From an uncultured bacterium (GTDB lineage Bacteria > Bacteroidota > Bacteroidia > Bacteroidales > Paludibacteraceae), in contig CAMTOX010000165.1 of assembly GCA_947074225.1 (NCBI GenBank), positions 1 to 5,132 on the forward strand: a stretch of 5,132 nt of DNA. The letters run 5' to 3'. Shown here one piece after another: positions 5,048 through 5,132 of this stretch (the stretch's first letter is position 1; each line of letters starts with the position of its first letter). Both the position numbers and the translations under genes were made by a program. The notes under the pieces were generated by a model that saw nothing but the letters and a program-made list of their open reading frames with translations, had not been told where the DNA came from and did no database searches.

Positions 5048-5132
5048 ATGAACTCACCTTTAATTATTGGTGGCCGCGAGTTTCATTCTCGACTATTCTT
5101 AGGTACGGGCAAATTTCCATCAAATCTGTTAA
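5048..5132 (+). CDS. thiG: Thiazole synthase ThiG, N-terminal fragment (continues beyond window)
   Basis: The first 28 codons are present before the window ends. The product begins MNSPLIIGGREFHSRLFLGT and continues GKFPSNLL; IxGREFxSRLFLGTGKF is the characteristic N-terminus of ThiG, the TIM-barrel enzyme that condenses deoxyxylulose 5-phosphate, dehydroglycine from ThiH and the ThiS thiocarboxylate into the thiazole phosphate. The catalytic lysine that forms the imine with the sugar lies beyond the window. The start is preceded by ACTATTTTT without a Shine-Dalgarno, as for thiD and thiH. Its place after thiS and thiE, with ThiH present, is as expected for an anaerobic thiazole pathway. Confidence 0.92.
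   Translation, partial: MNSPLIIGGREFHSRLFLGTGKFPSNLL

Noticed and set aside
1..5132. Mobile elements, CRISPR arrays, tRNA genes or defence systems
   Set aside because: I saw no transposase or integrase motifs, no regularly spaced repeats and no cloverleaf sequence; the window is a housekeeping vitamin operon.

Overview
This window holds most of a thiamin (vitamin B1) biosynthesis operon on the + strand. The host is probably an anaerobic, low-to-moderate GC member of the Bacteroidota (Bacteroidales-like). Three observations support this. The start codons lack Shine-Dalgarno sequences and are often preceded by T-rich tracts. A perfect TAnnTTTG -7 element (the Bacteroidota promoter consensus) lies just upstream of the riboswitch. 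The thiazole branch uses the oxygen-sensitive radical-SAM enzyme ThiH rather than ThiO. The genus cannot be named from the sequence alone.

Layout: 1-306 is the 3' end of a PfkB-family sugar/nucleoside kinase gene, closed by a strong intrinsic terminator (331-375). The gene-free stretch 307-665 is largely regulatory. After the terminator, about 100 bases of AT-rich DNA (376-478) show nothing I can name. Then come a -7 promoter element (479-486), a complete TPP (THI-box) riboswitch aptamer (497-571) and a 17-bp intrinsic terminator hairpin (589-662) that ends three bases before the thiD start codon. Then follow thiD (666-1523), thiH (1666-2778), thiF (2798-3502), a 119-base gap with three small hairpins, thiS (3622-3825), a divergent ThiE/TenI-like gene (3822-4373), thiE (4385-5014) and the first 28 codons of thiG (5048 to the window end).

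How the genes work together: ThiF adenylates the C-terminal glycine of the sulfur carrier ThiS, which is then converted to a thiocarboxylate. ThiH makes dehydroglycine from tyrosine. ThiG combines these with deoxyxylulose 5-phosphate to build the thiazole, and the TenI-like protein may aromatise its product. ThiD phosphorylates HMP-P to HMP-PP, and ThiE joins HMP-PP and thiazole phosphate into thiamin phosphate. ThiC, the HMP-P synthase, is not in the window and may lie beyond thiG. The TPP riboswitch gives end-product feedback on the operon, with premature termination before thiD when TPP is plentiful.

I see no mobile element, CRISPR array, tRNA or rRNA, and no wholly new system. The points most worth a second look are the riboswitch expression platform, whose terminator repeats part of the conserved aptamer; a ThiF lacking the zinc and persulfide cysteines known from E. 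coli, paired with a ThiS ending Cys-Gly-Gly; and the degenerate ThiE paralogue coupled to thiS.
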